A stretch of DNA of 64,000 nucleotides from positions 17,047-81,046 of the forward strand of contig QZCP01000195.1 in assembly GCA_003956705.1 (NCBI GenBank), given 5' to 3'. The position numbers and the translations under genes are program-made. The stretch is from Brevipalpus yothersi. Its lineage: Eukaryota > Arthropoda > Arachnida > Trombidiformes > Tenuipalpidae. Shown here one piece after another: positions 39,750-51,989 of the stretch; within the stretch, counting starts at the first letter, position 1, and every line of letters starts with the position of its first letter. The notes under the pieces are model-generated. The model saw only the letters and a list, made by a program, of their open reading frames with translations. It had not been told where the DNA came from and made no database searches.

Positions 39750-41225
39750 TCAGCTCCTTGAATTTCCATATCGAATATTGTTGCTAGTTACTGTCAAACT
39801 GTTGGGATTGGCCGTGAGATTATCGATGGTGGAGGTTGTCAAAATATTGGTATTACCAGCATTGCTGACACCAGAATCAGCCGAACTTGCTCTTGGATCC
39901 TCATTACTAGCCTTGCTAACCGTTTCCATTGATGTGAAACGTTTATTCAATGCTGATGATGAAGAGCTAACATATCTCAAATGATACTCATAATAATCAC
40001 GAGCTGAGCATGTAGGCATCTCTATTTCATATGTATTGTTAAATTTACTATAATCAACCCGATACTGGCCAGTATCTTTACGATATGCGACCACTTGCTC
40101 AAAACGATGTCCCCACAAAACTTCACAAGGCAAATATGAGGATCGAGCCTGAATTGATTGGCCAGTTGATTCAACGGTACCCTCAAGAATGACAACAATT
40201 TCAAATTTTTCTCGAGCCAAATCATCAGCACTCATACCCCAAAATGGACTCGATGAATCAACTTCGTGGACAATTGTTGCAGGCCATACCAGAAAAACAC
40301 CTTGAGTATCACTATTATCAAATCGAACTTTCAATTGATTATGATAATACGGTATCACTTCACCTTCCAGTGTGATCTTACGATCGATCACTAAGGCACT
40401 AATTTCGGCACCAATTATGTGGGATCGATTTCGAACATCGCCAAGTCGAAACATTAGGCACATTTTACCATCTCTCAAACATATCACCGCATTTCGGCTG
40501 AACATTAGTGTTTGAGATCGCTTCTTTGGTCTCGATAGCTTGGCAAACACAAAGCCAACCACAAAACATTGTATCATCACACCGGTAATAGATTGAACAC
40601 ACATAACGAATATGGCTTCCGGACATTCTTCATTCGTATATCTGCTACCATATCCGATGGTGTGTTGAGTTTCAATGGAAAATAGGAATGCTGTGGTAAA
40701 TGAATCCACACCGTTGACACATTTTCGATGTTTTGTTTCATCATTTTCAAAATCACCATGAGCATATGCGATTATGTACCATATGATTGCAAATCCAAGC
40801 CAACTGAGCACAAAGCCCATCGAGAATACCAATAAATTCCAACGCCATTGAATGTCAACCATTGTGGTGAAAGTGTCTTGCAAATATCGTTGTGAACGCT
40901 TTTCAACACGTTCCTTGGATAAATTGACATTACCATTCTTGTGGACAACTCTTTTACGAATTCGACCAGCAAACAGTCTACTCTGCTTAATACACTTGTA
41001 CATTGATCCATTAAATGAATCATCATTGTTGAAATGTTTTCCAAAACCATTGTGATTACGAAAAGTGTATGTAAAATTTTTACCTGCTTCCGTATTGACC
41101 GTTGAATGTGGAGTAGTGTCTAGATCTTGATTATTAACATCTATTATGGTGTTTGCTGTGGTTGGCAATAAACGATTACTTGATGGTATCAAATCGTTCC
41201 ACAGATTTTCAGTTTCTCGTGTCAT
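39750..41225 (-). CDS. Inward-rectifier potassium channel (Kir), copy 2, GYG filter
   Basis: Second Kir subunit, 491 aa from the first in-frame ATG at 41225 (the frame stays open upstream to about 41420 but has no ATG). Conserved core: KRVVHKNGNVNLSKERVEKRSQRYLQ, slide helix TMVDIQWRWNLL, M1, the pore with TIGYG at 189-193, M2, then AKLSRPKKRSQT. The cytoplasmic domain has FRLGDVRNRSHIIGA and FLVWPATIVHEVD. At the rectification position in M2 it has Gln219 (GVMIQCFVVG) where copy 1 has Glu. A neutral residue predicts weaker polyamine block. A Ser/Thr/Asn-rich C-terminal tail follows the domain. The two copies share intronless structure and close sequence, so they probably arose by duplication. 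Confidence 0.94.
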   Translation of the reverse strand: MTRETENLWNDLIPSSNRLLPTTANTIIDVNNQDLDTTPHSTVNTEAGKNFTYTFRNHNGFGKHFNNDDSFNGSMYKCIKQSRLFAGRIRKRVVHKNGNVNLSKERVEKRSQRYLQDTFTTMVDIQWRWNLLVFSMGFVLSWLGFAIIWYIIAYAHGDFENDETKHRKCVNGVDSFTTAFLFSIETQHTIGYGSRYTNEECPEAIFVMCVQSITGVMIQCFVVGFVFAKLSRPKKRSQTLMFSRNAVICLRDGKMCLMFRLGDVRNRSHIIGAEISALVIDRKITLEGEVIPYYHNQLKVRFDNSDTQGVFLVWPATIVHEVDSSSPFWGMSADDLAREKFEIVVILEGTVESTGQSIQARSSYLPCEVLWGHRFEQVVAYRKDTGQYRVDYSKFNNTYEIEMPTCSARDYYEYHLRYVSSSSSALNKRFTSMETVSKASNEDPRASSADSGVSNAGNTNILTTSTIDNLTANPNSLTVTSNNIRYGNSRS

Positions 41226-44148
41226 TTTGAATCTATCTGGTGGCACTGATGATGATGGTGATAATGATGATGACTGATGATGCTGAGAATGTGTTGAAGA
41301 AGATGTTGATTGCAATGGTTCAGATGATGATGGGTGTGATGGAGATGGAAAAAATATTGTGTATATGAGTGGATGGAATTTGGTTGAATTCGGTGGGTTA
41401 ATAACGTCAATTGTGAATTATTGTTGGAATGAACTTTCAAATCAGAAGAGAGAGAGAATGTTGAAAGAGCAACGAAAGAGAGAGAGAGAGAGTAACGAAA
41501 AGTGAGAGAGATGAAAAAAAACTTTTCAAAATCGATTCCCGCCTCTTTCGACTTGATCTCAAAATCTTTTTTCTTTTTAACAAAAAAAAAAGAGAGACCA
41601 CTTGAGTTTGAAGTGATAATAGATGGAAACAAAAATGGTCTAATCACTTGAAAAATTAATTAGAGTAGTTTTAAGAAAAATAAGATGGAGAAGTGTATGT
41701 ATGTTAAGAGAGCTGATCAATTCTCTCAACTCGATCACTATTCTCTTTCACTTCAATATGTCTTATTGCAAATGGTTAGATGGAGAAAATGTAAATGCAG
41801 ATACACCATCCAAATGGTAATCAGTGAGTACGAACTAAATCAAGTTATATGGATGGCCGAAGTATTGACAATGAATGGAAATTCACTAGAGCAATGGTAA
41901 TGGTAAAAATGGTATAAATGGTAATCCGAAACCGTTTACAAGTGAGAATACAGTCAGGTGTGTGTGTATTGATGATGAAGCTGATTGCAAGAAATTACAA
42001 GTTTGGGATCAGTAGTAGTGGTGGTAGTAGTAGTAGTAGTGGCATGATCATAATGGAATTGTGGAGAAATGAAGATGGTGAAATAAGAGAGGAAGAGAGC
42101 GAGAAAAGAGAGAGAGATGAGAGATGAGAGAGTCTATGATGAGTGTGTGCTGAAAAGACTCCTTTGCTTATTATCGATGAGCATGATGAGCATGATCTTT
42201 CATAAGTAGTTGGCGAAAAAAAAGTACAATAATCATAATCAGGCGAATCAAATTGTGAATCTTTTACTCCTTTTTTTTCATCCCTTTATATGTCGAATGG
42301 AAGACGGAGGTTTGAATTTGTTTGACAAGACTTAATTGTTGTTGATCAAGTATGAGTACAAGTACACATGGGTTTATGTCGAATGATTCCGAGTTCTAAT
42401 GTGATTTGAACATGATTCGAGAATAAGATGGTATAAATGGAGAGAAAAAAGTTGCTGCAAAGTTATGCGACGATCATGGTGATGATGATCATCATCAGCA
42501 TAGGAAAAGGTTCTTCCTGTAGATCATGTATCAGAAGGAGGTGTTGATTGAGGGAAAGGAAAAGATTCAAAGATAATCATGGGTACTATTTGTCTATCCA
42601 ATCAGACAAGTGAACCATTAGGAGATGATAATAATTTCGATACCTTTCGTTTAATCTTTGAGAATGAAGAAGGAGAGTGAAAAAAGGATGATTGCAAAAT
42701 GTATGGAATTTTTTTTCCACTTTTGGAATGAGTGTGAAGAAAATCTCAGAGCTGAAGAAATGAATATTTTTACGAAAAACGTAGGGAATATTATTAATGA
42801 ATTACATTGTATTTAGGCCATGAAATAAACATGATCCATGTGCTCAGCTGACAAGAAGGTGCAGGAAAGAATGTACTGCCAAAGTACTCATAATGATCTC
42901 GTTCGATATCTTGTCTATATCGTGTGGATATAAGTGTAAAATATACAGAAATCAATTTTGTAATATCATTATCTTAATTATCACTTTCAGCGACTTTTCG
43001 ACTTTTGTTTGCTACCGGATTGATCATCATCATCTTGAAGATACAGAAATAAGATGATGATGGGAAGCGAGAGAGAGAGAAGCCTCTTCATCAATTGAAC
43101 AATTCATCGCTTTCATTCTAGAGTGTAATAATAATTTCATCTTTCTCTCTCTTTCTTTCTCACAGAAGGATTAGTGATCCGATTTCACTGATTTCCTCAA
43201 CAGGATCATGAATCAATGATCTTGTCTCAAGTTGATGGAATGGAAAATTTTTGATAGCAATTAAAAAAAATTTTCTTCCTCTCTCTCTCTTTCTCTCAGT
43301 ACATTTTTCTTGACACTTGTTCCCAACGATTGTAGTTGAGAGTTCATATCGGTACAATAAATGGAACAAAGTCAACGATCCTCGTTCACCCCTGTACTTG
43401 AGTGTGGTAATGATATGAACTGTTGGATCAATTGTAAGATTCAGGTTATGACCGAGAGACAAAAAAGACAGAGAAAATCAGAAGAAAAGAAACAATCTTG
43501 TGTCATCATGAGAGAAAAAAAATTTTTTTTTGCCTTCTTCTTTTTTTCTAATCATATCGATGAAAGTATGCATGTGTATGAGTGTGTGTCTTTGTACTGG
43601 TAATAAATGTTTCAAGTATGTGGCAATAACATTTGTACCCAATGACGACCTGGATTTGACAATCTTATTCTTGGCAATACATCTAAATAATAATGTCTCT
43701 GTTTATTATGAGGCAAGGAGAGACAACGACATTGAGTAATCACATCCACATACACACACACACACACAATGTTGATTGTGGTCAAAAGATAACGAAAATT
43801 GATTAAGAATATCCAGAATGATGGTGAGACTAAGATTATTCTCATTAGGGGGGGGGGAGAGAATGCAATGAAGAAAAAGAAAGAGAAAAAGAGAGAGACT
43901 TGTTATTGACGAACAAATAGGAAATCTTCAAGACAACCTGATAAGTTATCACAAAAACTCCACGGTAACATGGTAGGTATGATTTAGGACTTACAACTTA
44001 TTTTTTTCCTTATTACGGTTAAGATATATCAGGGCGTTTCCAAAATTCATTGGTCATAATTATCAGGACCGTTGAACTTTTGTTTGGGGTATCGAAGAAT
44101 TATTCACCATCTTTTCGATTCGATACATGATCGTATTTCGATTTTGAG
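41226..44148. other. Upstream region of Kir copy 2, gene-poor
   Basis: About 2.9 kb. It contains the Kir 5' flank, GA/CT and GT/CA repeats, GTA/AGT triplet runs (near 42012-42040) and a run of G at 43849-43857. ORFs in it look like translated low-complexity DNA. A GATGATGATCATCATC palindrome at 42481-42496 comes from triplet repeats. Confidence 0.55.
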
Positions 44149-44807
44149 ATGAAAGAACTTGTAATACTTTTGGGTAAGTATTTCACGCTAGAGATGTGTT
44201 ATTTATTACCTTTCTTCCGAAAAAATATGATATTTTTGTACTTATTTCTGTCAAATTTTTATCTACTCGTTTAACAGTCTTTGGCCTTATTTCTCAAGCT
44301 CTTGGTCAAGGAGCAGGAGCTTTTGATTCATTCATCAGTAGACAGGGTGAAAAGAGAGGTAAGTAAGCTATGACGTTAAATTCATGAATCCAATTTTTTG
44401 CTTGATTAGCAGATTGATTGGAAGAGAAAAAATATTTGGCATGCATCATTCCATAATTGTTATTGAGAATGAAAGAGAACGAAGGAGAAAGAGAGCCTAG
44501 ATATGCTGATCACGTAGCAAAATCAGGGGAAACATGTTACTTTAGAAATTTACTCACAAAATTTTCATTCAACAGGTCAATACAATCCTGGTGAAATCGC
44601 GGGAATAGTTATCGGCTCATTGGCTATCTTGATTGCTCTTAGTGTGACAATGTTCTTCTGCTATTATGTTTATCAGAAACAAAACAATAATGGCAGTCAG
44701 GGTAGATATTCACCCGGTGGGTAGCATTTGTTTTACAGCATCCAATTATTTTGAACAGTCAAAATTGATTTTCGAATTGATTTCCAACAGGATATCGGAA
44801 ACCATGA
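44149..44807 (+). CDS. Small type I single-pass membrane protein, unrecognised
   Basis: Four short exons join in phase: 44149-44173, 44278-44358, 44576-44716, 44791-44807, giving 87 aa. Residues 1-20 look like a signal peptide (MKELVILLVFGLISQALGQ). A short extracellular stretch follows (DSFISRQGEKRGQYNPGE), then one hydrophobic helix (IAGIVIGSLAILIALSVTMFFCYYVY) and a short Gln/Asn/Gly-rich cytoplasmic tail ending GRYSPGYRKP. If the last intron is retained, translation stops at TAG 44722-44724 after SPGG. I do not recognise the family. The consistent phases, signal peptide and TM helix support a real gene. Confidence 0.68.
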
Positions 44808-44960
44808 TGATATTTCAAAAGTCATCTGAGCAAAGTTTATCTTCCAGGAACCGGATGCTCCTATATTAAGCTTCTACATGAAATTCATATAATGTATTAA
44901 ATCAACTTTGATAATATTCTGAAAGCTTCTTCTAACAAGAGACACAAATGGCAAAATAAA

Positions 44961-45674
44961 TTATTCCTTTCGTTTTCTTTCATAGAAATCTTCAATGGCA
45001 CTCCATTGCTTTGATCGTAATAATATGTGAGGTCTTTTGGTCATGATTAACTCAACTGCCTCTCTCGGCTTGAGGTTATATTTCTATATAAAGAGAAAAG
45101 AAAAGTGTTCAATTAGTTTCAAATTTTCAGGATGAACCGTGAATGAACCATTTGTACAGTAACACACACCTGAATTAAATAACAGGCAACTAGAGTAGCA
45201 CTTCGTGTTCGTCCCGCTTTACAGTGAACATAAACTGAATTACCGGTACCATCGAAAGTTTTGATAAATGAAACTCCTCTGTCTAAATTATCTTGACTAG
45301 GAGCGTGAAATATGTCAGCAGTTTGTAGTTGTAAAAATTTAACGCCAAGCTTTTGCCATTCTTCTCGACTTGTAACACCCATATTAAGTTCATAGTTTTC
45401 ATTCATGGAAACAATTCCTCGAACTTTTTCATCGTTCATCAACTATCAAAAATCAAAATTGAATATAATAGAAGGAGGAGAATATTAATTTTGAACAATG
45501 GTTTCAATGAATTTACAATTATCATTCAACACATACCTGATGTGTAATCTTTCTCCACGGTAGAGCACCAAGAATGACTGTCTCATCAATACGATCAAAC
45601 CATCTTCTTGTGGATACTTTTTCCATCATGACATTGTAAATTAATGTCGGATAAAATGTGACTCTACCGAACAT
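44961..45674 (-). CDS. PTPMT1: PTPMT1-like dual-specificity phosphatase (mitochondrial phosphatidylglycerophosphatase)
   Basis: Exons (complement): 45537-45674, 45170-45442, 44961-45083; 177 aa, all phase 0. The protein starts [20 protein letters not shown] and then [17 protein letters not shown], which matches the PTPMT1 family opening. The P-loop is [10 protein letters not shown] with Cys120 as nucleophile and Arg126 binding phosphate; the general acid is probably an Asp in DIFHAPS or nearby. The last exon carries [23 protein letters not shown], also typical. In other animals this enzyme dephosphorylates PGP in cardiolipin synthesis at the inner mitochondrial membrane. It converges with the small membrane-protein gene; the two stop codons are 153 bp apart, so the 3' UTRs probably overlap. 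Confidence 0.93.
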
Positions 45675-46303
45675 TGCCACCAGAATATCAGATATATCTT
45701 TCTACACACCAATCAGAACAACAATTAACAGAGAGAGAAAAGAGAATAAAAATGATCACCTTTTCCACACAAGCAACACTGAACACATCAACTCAATACT
45801 GGAGAATACCATTTAACCAGATTCATCCTACCTTAATCATCTTCATCCGTATCGATGACCCAGTCCGTGGTCATCAAGTCATCAAAACGAGTTTATATTT
45901 AGAACAGTAACCCAATTTAGGATCACTTTTTCTCGATCATCACAATCTATCAGGCACACACATTCATGGCAATACATTCGTTCCCAAGAATTACTGAGAC
46001 ACCCTCAAAATACTCATAATCACCAAAAAATTATGATCAAATTAAATCGCACACCAATATGCCACAGACTTTTGATACGAAAAAAACCGAGTTGATTAAC
46101 ATTTGATCAACTTTTGAAGATGCCGGCAAATATTATTATACAGTCCCTCAACAATCAGTACACGTTGTGTGTGTATATGAATGCGGTTTGTGTTAGCATT
46201 TTTAAAATTTGATTGTTGATCTAATAATCACAATTGAGTAAGATTTCATCATTTTGATTGTTAATTTGCATCCCGATCAATCATCCCAACAGCATCTGGT
46301 AGA
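45675..46303. promoter_or_regulatory. Shared divergent promoter region, PTPMT1 (-) and EIF3F (+)
   Basis: 629 bp between two divergent start codons. Both genes must draw at least part of their promoters from here. No clear TATA box or other element could be assigned. Confidence 0.5.
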
Positions 46304-47210
46304 ATGTCCAATTTAAATGTTAAAATACATCCAGTTGTGTTGCTCAGTATACTGGATGCATATGAGCGTCGTAAGGTTGAGCAAGTTCGTGTGATTGGAA
46401 CTCTGCTTGGTTATGTTGATAAATCGGGAACAATTGAGATATCAAATTCATTTGTGGTACCACACAAGGAGGAGAAAGGTGAAGTATTTTTTGACATCGA
46501 ATTGGCCAAAGAATTGTATGATTTACATCGTAAAGTCAATATGAATGAAACACTGGTTGGCTGGTTCTCTACTGGAGGCGGTGAAGTGAATGAATATTCA
46601 CTAATTATTCACGATTTTTATACCAGAGAAACTGCTAATCCAGTTCATATTACAGTTGATCCAACCAAGACTGGTATCTCTGTTAAAGGTAGGTGTATTG
46701 TGTGTGTGGTTGTAACTTCACTTAAATCGTTATTTAATTGATTCTCTTTTGCGTACAGGTTACATTCTTACCACTTTCGGTGTTCCCGGAAAAATGATTG
46801 GACACATGTTTTCTTCCATCAAATCGGTTGACATTACAGGTGGATATGAGACAGAAATGATTGGACTGAAAGCTTGTATGGCTGCCTCTGGTATTGGTCA
46901 ACCAATGGCCAAACAGTATGGTTCCGAAATTGATATGATTTTAGCTGCAGCAAAAAATTGTTCCGATATTATTTCTAATATTGTAAAATTTATCGATGAC
47001 AACATACTGAACGGATCTGGCAAGCCATTGGGCAGTAATACTAACAATATTGGCCGTGAACTGATGTCAATGGTGGAAAGTATAGGACCTCTATTCAAAG
47101 ATGAGGAAACACTCAATCGTAATCTTAATGATTTACTAATGGTCATCTATTTATCCAATTTATGTAAAACTCAACTCATGTTGAACGAAAAACTTGCTCT
47201 CGTTCAATAA
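46304..47210 (+). CDS. EIF3F: Translation initiation factor eIF3 subunit F
   Basis: MPN-domain subunit of the eIF3 complex. Exons 46304-46688 and 46759-47210; 278 aa. Starts near VKIHPVVLLSILDAYERR and RVIGTLLGYVD, the standard eIF3f opening. The segment GWFSTGGGEVNEYSLIIHDFYTRE replaces the HxH zinc-binding pair of active JAMM proteases, as in other eIF3f proteins, so no deubiquitinase metal site is expected. The C-terminus NDLLMVIYLSNLCKTQLMLNEKL matches the family. An AATAAA (47209-47214) overlaps the TAA stop codon. Downstream, separase starts 369 bp away on the same strand. Confidence 0.96.
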
Positions 47211-47579
47211 TAAAATTTCAAAACTATGTATCCATCAATTTTTCTACTCTCTCATCATACAGCTGGATACTCTATTTCCAAACTGACCTCTCTCTAGTTT
47301 GATTGAAATTTTCCATGTATTCTTAATTTTATCAAAATTATTGAACATGAAAGTTGATCAAAAATGTTCAATTTTTATCGAAAAATTTTTTTTTCACATC
47401 AAATATAGTTCAAAATGATTACACTAGAGGGCACTTATACAAAGTTTTTGAAAAGCCAATCAAAAGTTTAAACCGCGAAAAAAATTAACGTCTTCAATGT
47501 TAAACATATGTCATGGTAGTGATTTGATTGGTGATACAATTAACTTGATTAACTTAATCAAATTGTTTTGATTGTCGGT
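47211..47579. other. Spacer between EIF3F and separase
   Basis: 369 bp. It must hold the EIF3F 3' end and the separase promoter. A tract TTAACTTGATTAACTTAATC lies just before the separase start. Nothing else is clear. Confidence 0.5.
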
Positions 47580-50500
47580 ATGGTTCGTCAAGGTGAAGTG
47601 CCTAGAGGAGCGAAAAGCTATTGTGATAAAGTTAAGGAAGGCTTGAAAGTGATACCATGGGTTAATTTGCCACCACAAAGAGCAAAGGTTGATCTGTGTA
47701 TCGACATATTTGAAAAACATCGCAAATCAAAGTGTGAATGTACTTTACCATCATCAGATTGTTTAATTTTGGCTTCCAGTTATTTTCATTCATATTTACT
47801 GCAATCTGAACACTTTCGAAAAGATGTCAATCGAGTGTTGAAATCCATTGAGGACAATCAAGGGTCCAGCTTGGTGCCACACTTGGTCAATGATTCACAA
47901 GAGAAAACACTGTTAATACCATTGAAAAATTGCATTAGAGTACTATTTGAAGTATTGGTTCCTGGCTTTAGGCCATCAGTTAAGCTACTCGATTCGGTTA
48001 AAATTCATGAAATACTCAAATGTTCATACTATATTTTTTCCTGCCATCGTTCGCCAAAGTATCAGATTCTATGTGCCGTTCTTCTCATAAAGTATTATGA
48101 ATTGTGTAAAGATCTCGAGGTCATCGATGGATATCTTGACCTACACCTACTCATGGGCTATCATTTTTATGTACAAGCTTTTCTTGATTTGGGAATGGTT
48201 GATAAAGCTCAGAAAAAATTTCAGCAAGCCAAAGTTCATTTGGATAGAGTTAAGGCGAACAAATCTCTCAAAGGTATGCTTGAGTGTAGCTGGTTGTGTG
48301 TAGATGAACTGGAACTTGCCCTTCGATCGAATCAACAGGAGTCGATTGATTTTGCAATCAAAGAACTCGAAAAACTTATCAACTCACCAACTCTACAGCA
48401 AAGAAGAGCAAGTCGCATGAGTCTCAAATTGCATGTTTATTTTCTACTCTCTCAACTTCCTTCATCACACAATTTTTTGAAAAATTTTGAGGAATTTATC
48501 GATTCTCATGCACTCATCCGCTCATGCCTCATCATTTGGCATCCAAATTATTGGGTCTCAAAACGAGACGGTACCGAAGATGTTGATCACAAGATTGCTG
48601 CAGCATGTCCTGTCGAAGAGAACTCCATTCGCTTTCTAATCTATGATCTATCCTTCCGAATATTTCAATCGATTCATCAGTTTCATTCCGATGTTGGATC
48701 AGGACCCGAATTGAACACAACTTTTAAAGCTTTGCTTTCTATTTCCCGAAACAATTGCTATTCACAATGGTAAGTTCATCAGTTTTCCCCATCTCTTCTT
48801 GTTCTCTTAATATTGATTTCCATCTCATTTATCTTCTAGGGCGTTGAGGCTGATACTTATTAATTTTTCTCCTCATAAGTGTGAGAAAGAGAATAAAAAT
48901 GAATATTTGTTCATGCACAAAGAAGTTTTAGCATCACTCACCTGGGATAGTTCGAAAGGTACGCTGATCAAGAAGCCAAGTGAAAGTGCCCGTGACCGAC
49001 GGCTGAAAACTTGTAAAAAAGTCAACCTTCCACCTGTAGATCTTGACAAATCAATTGAAGAAATAGATGATTGTAACTCTGAACCCAATGAGCCTGATAA
49101 ATGTCAACACGATCAATACACGTCCATTCATGACATAGAAATGGTTCTCAGGAGAGTTTGGCAGTCCAAAATGACTGATGACTTTGAGTGCTCTCCAGAA
49201 GCCCTCAACTTTACGGCTTTCAAAACCTTGGGCTATCCTTTATGCATTTTCTATGTGGAGACCTATGCGAAAATTATTTTGTTATCATCCCAACTCGATT
49301 CCAAGGCCGTAGAAAAATTGGAAGTTATGCTCAGGGATCTCCCGAATCAAATCAGCGAGAGTTTTGAAACTTTCAAAGACCAATTGAAACTCGAGCCAAG
49401 TTTCGATTCACAGAGTGACGTATTTTACTTCAGACTGGAGCTGGTCTCGTTATTGGCAGAGCATAACGATTACAGTCTTGACCAATTGAGGAGCTTGATT
49501 TTCGAAACTCTCAAGACTATCCCGCCGAAGACTCTGATGATGCATTATCATCTAAGCAATTGTTTCTTGCGACTTATCTACAAAGTCGCCTCCAAGTATG
49601 TAACAGAACTTTTTCATTCACCCGAATATGTCGTCTTTCATCCAAGTCAAGTCAGAATTGAGTCGAAAAACTCTGCTATATTCAAAACTCCATCACCTAT
49701 AAGGAAAGCAATGGCCAATACCAAGTCAAGAAAAGTACCGGGAGCTCCTGATCGGAACGACAATTTCAAGATGCCAGAGTTCAAGGATTATGTAGCCAGT
49801 CTGAGAAGCAATGTAGGTGACTCTATAAACCCAAAGGAAACTTGTGGTGAAAAACAGACACTTGAACTTTTTAAATTCACCGAGGAGTTATCTAGAAACA
49901 TCGATCAAATTGATGTTGATAAGACCCTCAAATTTCCTGTTCCATTAGAGAAAGTTACGAAGAAGACTCAAACAAAAGTCAAAAGAACCCAAAAGCAAGT
50001 TTCCAAGAAAAGTCCCGATCTTTCACTGCAAGAAATTGAGGTAATCGATCTTGCCGAATCGTTTTCTCAAATAGACCTTCCACACGATATAAGTTGCTCT
50101 AGGGAACCTTATCTAGATATCATTCATTCGTGGGAGGTGGAAGAAAATGATCTCTCTCGCGTATCTTCGAGATTGGAACAGCTTTTATCGCTCCTAGGGA
50201 ATCGTGCTCCTTTGGATCTGTATTCCAAGATAAATGAGAGCCTTTTCCTTACAAATTCTTCATCTAAAATCAAAAATAGGACCAGAGCTGCTTATCATAT
50301 GGCAGAATCAATCCAAAACTTAATACGCTATCGAGCATTGTTCACAGCCCTTAGAAAAGAGCGACATAATATTGAGGCTAAATTTCCTGTTCACCTCATG
50401 TGTTTCAACAATCTTGATACATCTACTTTGGAACATCTGATGTCTAGAGTACCCGATAAATGGCGTTTAGTCATTTGTCAATCTTTAGAGAATGGTACGA

Positions 50501-50749
50501 AAATTCCTGATCTTTTGATCATAAGACTCCAGAAAGGAACCCTTCCAGTTATTTTAAAGATCAAAACCGATGGCGGAAAGGTATGCTTAAAATTTTTTGT
50601 TATACTGTTCTAAGACTTAATTGATCACCATTCCTTATGTGACCTTTCACTGATCTTTGTGATCTGATTTCATGTGAATTATGATTCTTGGTCTCTTCGT
50701 TCAGAGATTCATATTATCTCGTTCGAAAGTTTCGTCAGAAATCCCTAAC

Positions 50750-50799
<50 letters not shown>

Positions 50800-51989
50800 C
50801 AAAGTTCACCACAAGCTTCATGAGTGAGCTTACAGAAATCATTTCACTCTCAAGTGCAACGATCAAAGAGAGGAATCCGGCCACTTTTCTGGAGACTCGA
50901 ATGGTACTCAACACTAGACTTTCGCTCCTACTCAAGAGCTTCGATGAAACTTGGCTTGGTCCGTTCAGAGGAATGTTTTTAGGACAATCAGATGATCCTG
51001 ATCATATAATGCTGTGTGAAAAATTGAGTACTACAATCTCTTCGCATTTTGGCTCCACGACTTGTGCCGATGATCAGCTTCTTGATGTGGTAGTGGACTC
51101 ATTCCTATTGTTATCAGAGGACCAGTTTGAAACTGCTCTCTCGATATTGTACCCAGGCACTTCGCTTAAAGATATAGAAGATTGTTATGCCAAATGTCAA
51201 AAGCTAAAAAAATCAATCGATTCAGAAGACCGCCTTAGATATGAAGCTCATATCAGAAATCCTATCGGCTTGATTCTCAGCCCTTCTCTTGAAAGTTTTC
51301 CCTTTGAGTCCATACCTATCGTATCAGATACTCAACAGCAAGTTTTCCGAATTCCTTCTCTTCGATTCTTGACTGCTATGACTACATTGCACAAACTGGA
51401 TGATCAACAGTCAAGTCATCCGATTAATTCCAAGAAAACGTTCTTCATCCTGAATCCTGACAATGATCTACCAAAAACTGAAGCTAGATTCAAAGCAAAG
51501 TTTCAGAACCAGGAAACTTGGAATGGCTGTATCGGGGGGAAACCAGACCCCGGCTCGTTTTGTAGAGAGATGAGTGAAAAAGACCTCTATATTTACTTTG
51601 GTCATGGGTCAGGCTCTTCCATTTACAGTTCAGCGGGATGGGAAAAACTCAATATCAATCCAGTCTCTTTAATCGTTGGGTGCAGTAGTGGTAGGCTTCA
51701 TAGTGAGAACACGTACAACAATTCAAGTGGAACAGCTCACAAATTTCTCATCCATGGTTGTCCAGCTTATCTTGGCTTATTATGGGATGTTACTGATGGA
51801 GATATTGATAAATATGCCAATAAAATGCTCTCGCATTTGATCAAGGACTGGGAAAATGGTGATCAAAAAGATGAGCATCTCAATTCTCTTCTCTCGGCGA
51901 TGCTTTCCGCCAGATCTGCCTGCCGATTGAGTACAGCAACTGCTGGAGCCGCTGTTTTATATGGTTTACCTGTTGAGTTTGAAAAATGA
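47580..51989 (+). CDS. ESPL1: Separase (C50 cysteine protease that cleaves cohesin)
   Basis: Protease that cleaves the cohesin subunit SCC1/RAD21 at anaphase onset. Exons 47580-48769, 48840-50580 and 50805-51989; 1371 aa with all phases matching. The first 1000 residues are helical-repeat-like and poorly conserved, as expected. The C-terminal protease domain has FFILNPDNDLPKTE, then DLYIYFGHGSG with catalytic His1244, and SLIVGCSSGRL with catalytic Cys1270. It continues with AYLGLLWDVTDGDIDKY and ends AAVLYGLPVEF, matching the family end. Exon 3 is entered from an AG at 50803-50804 just downstream of a 45-bp (CT)n tract. At this length it is closer to nematode SEP-1 than to the split separase/Three rows arrangement known from Drosophila. 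Confidence 0.96.
50752..50796. repeat. (CT)n microsatellite serving as polypyrimidine tract of separase intron 2
   Basis: About 22 CT units, ending 8 bp before the 3' splice-site AG (50803-50804). Confidence 0.9.

Noticed and set aside
42481..42496. 16-bp GATGATGATCATCATC palindrome
   Set aside because: Arises from GAT triplets meeting ATC triplets, which are common here.
43361..43845. ORFs near CA repeats and a poly-G run
   Set aside because: Low complexity and no protein signature.
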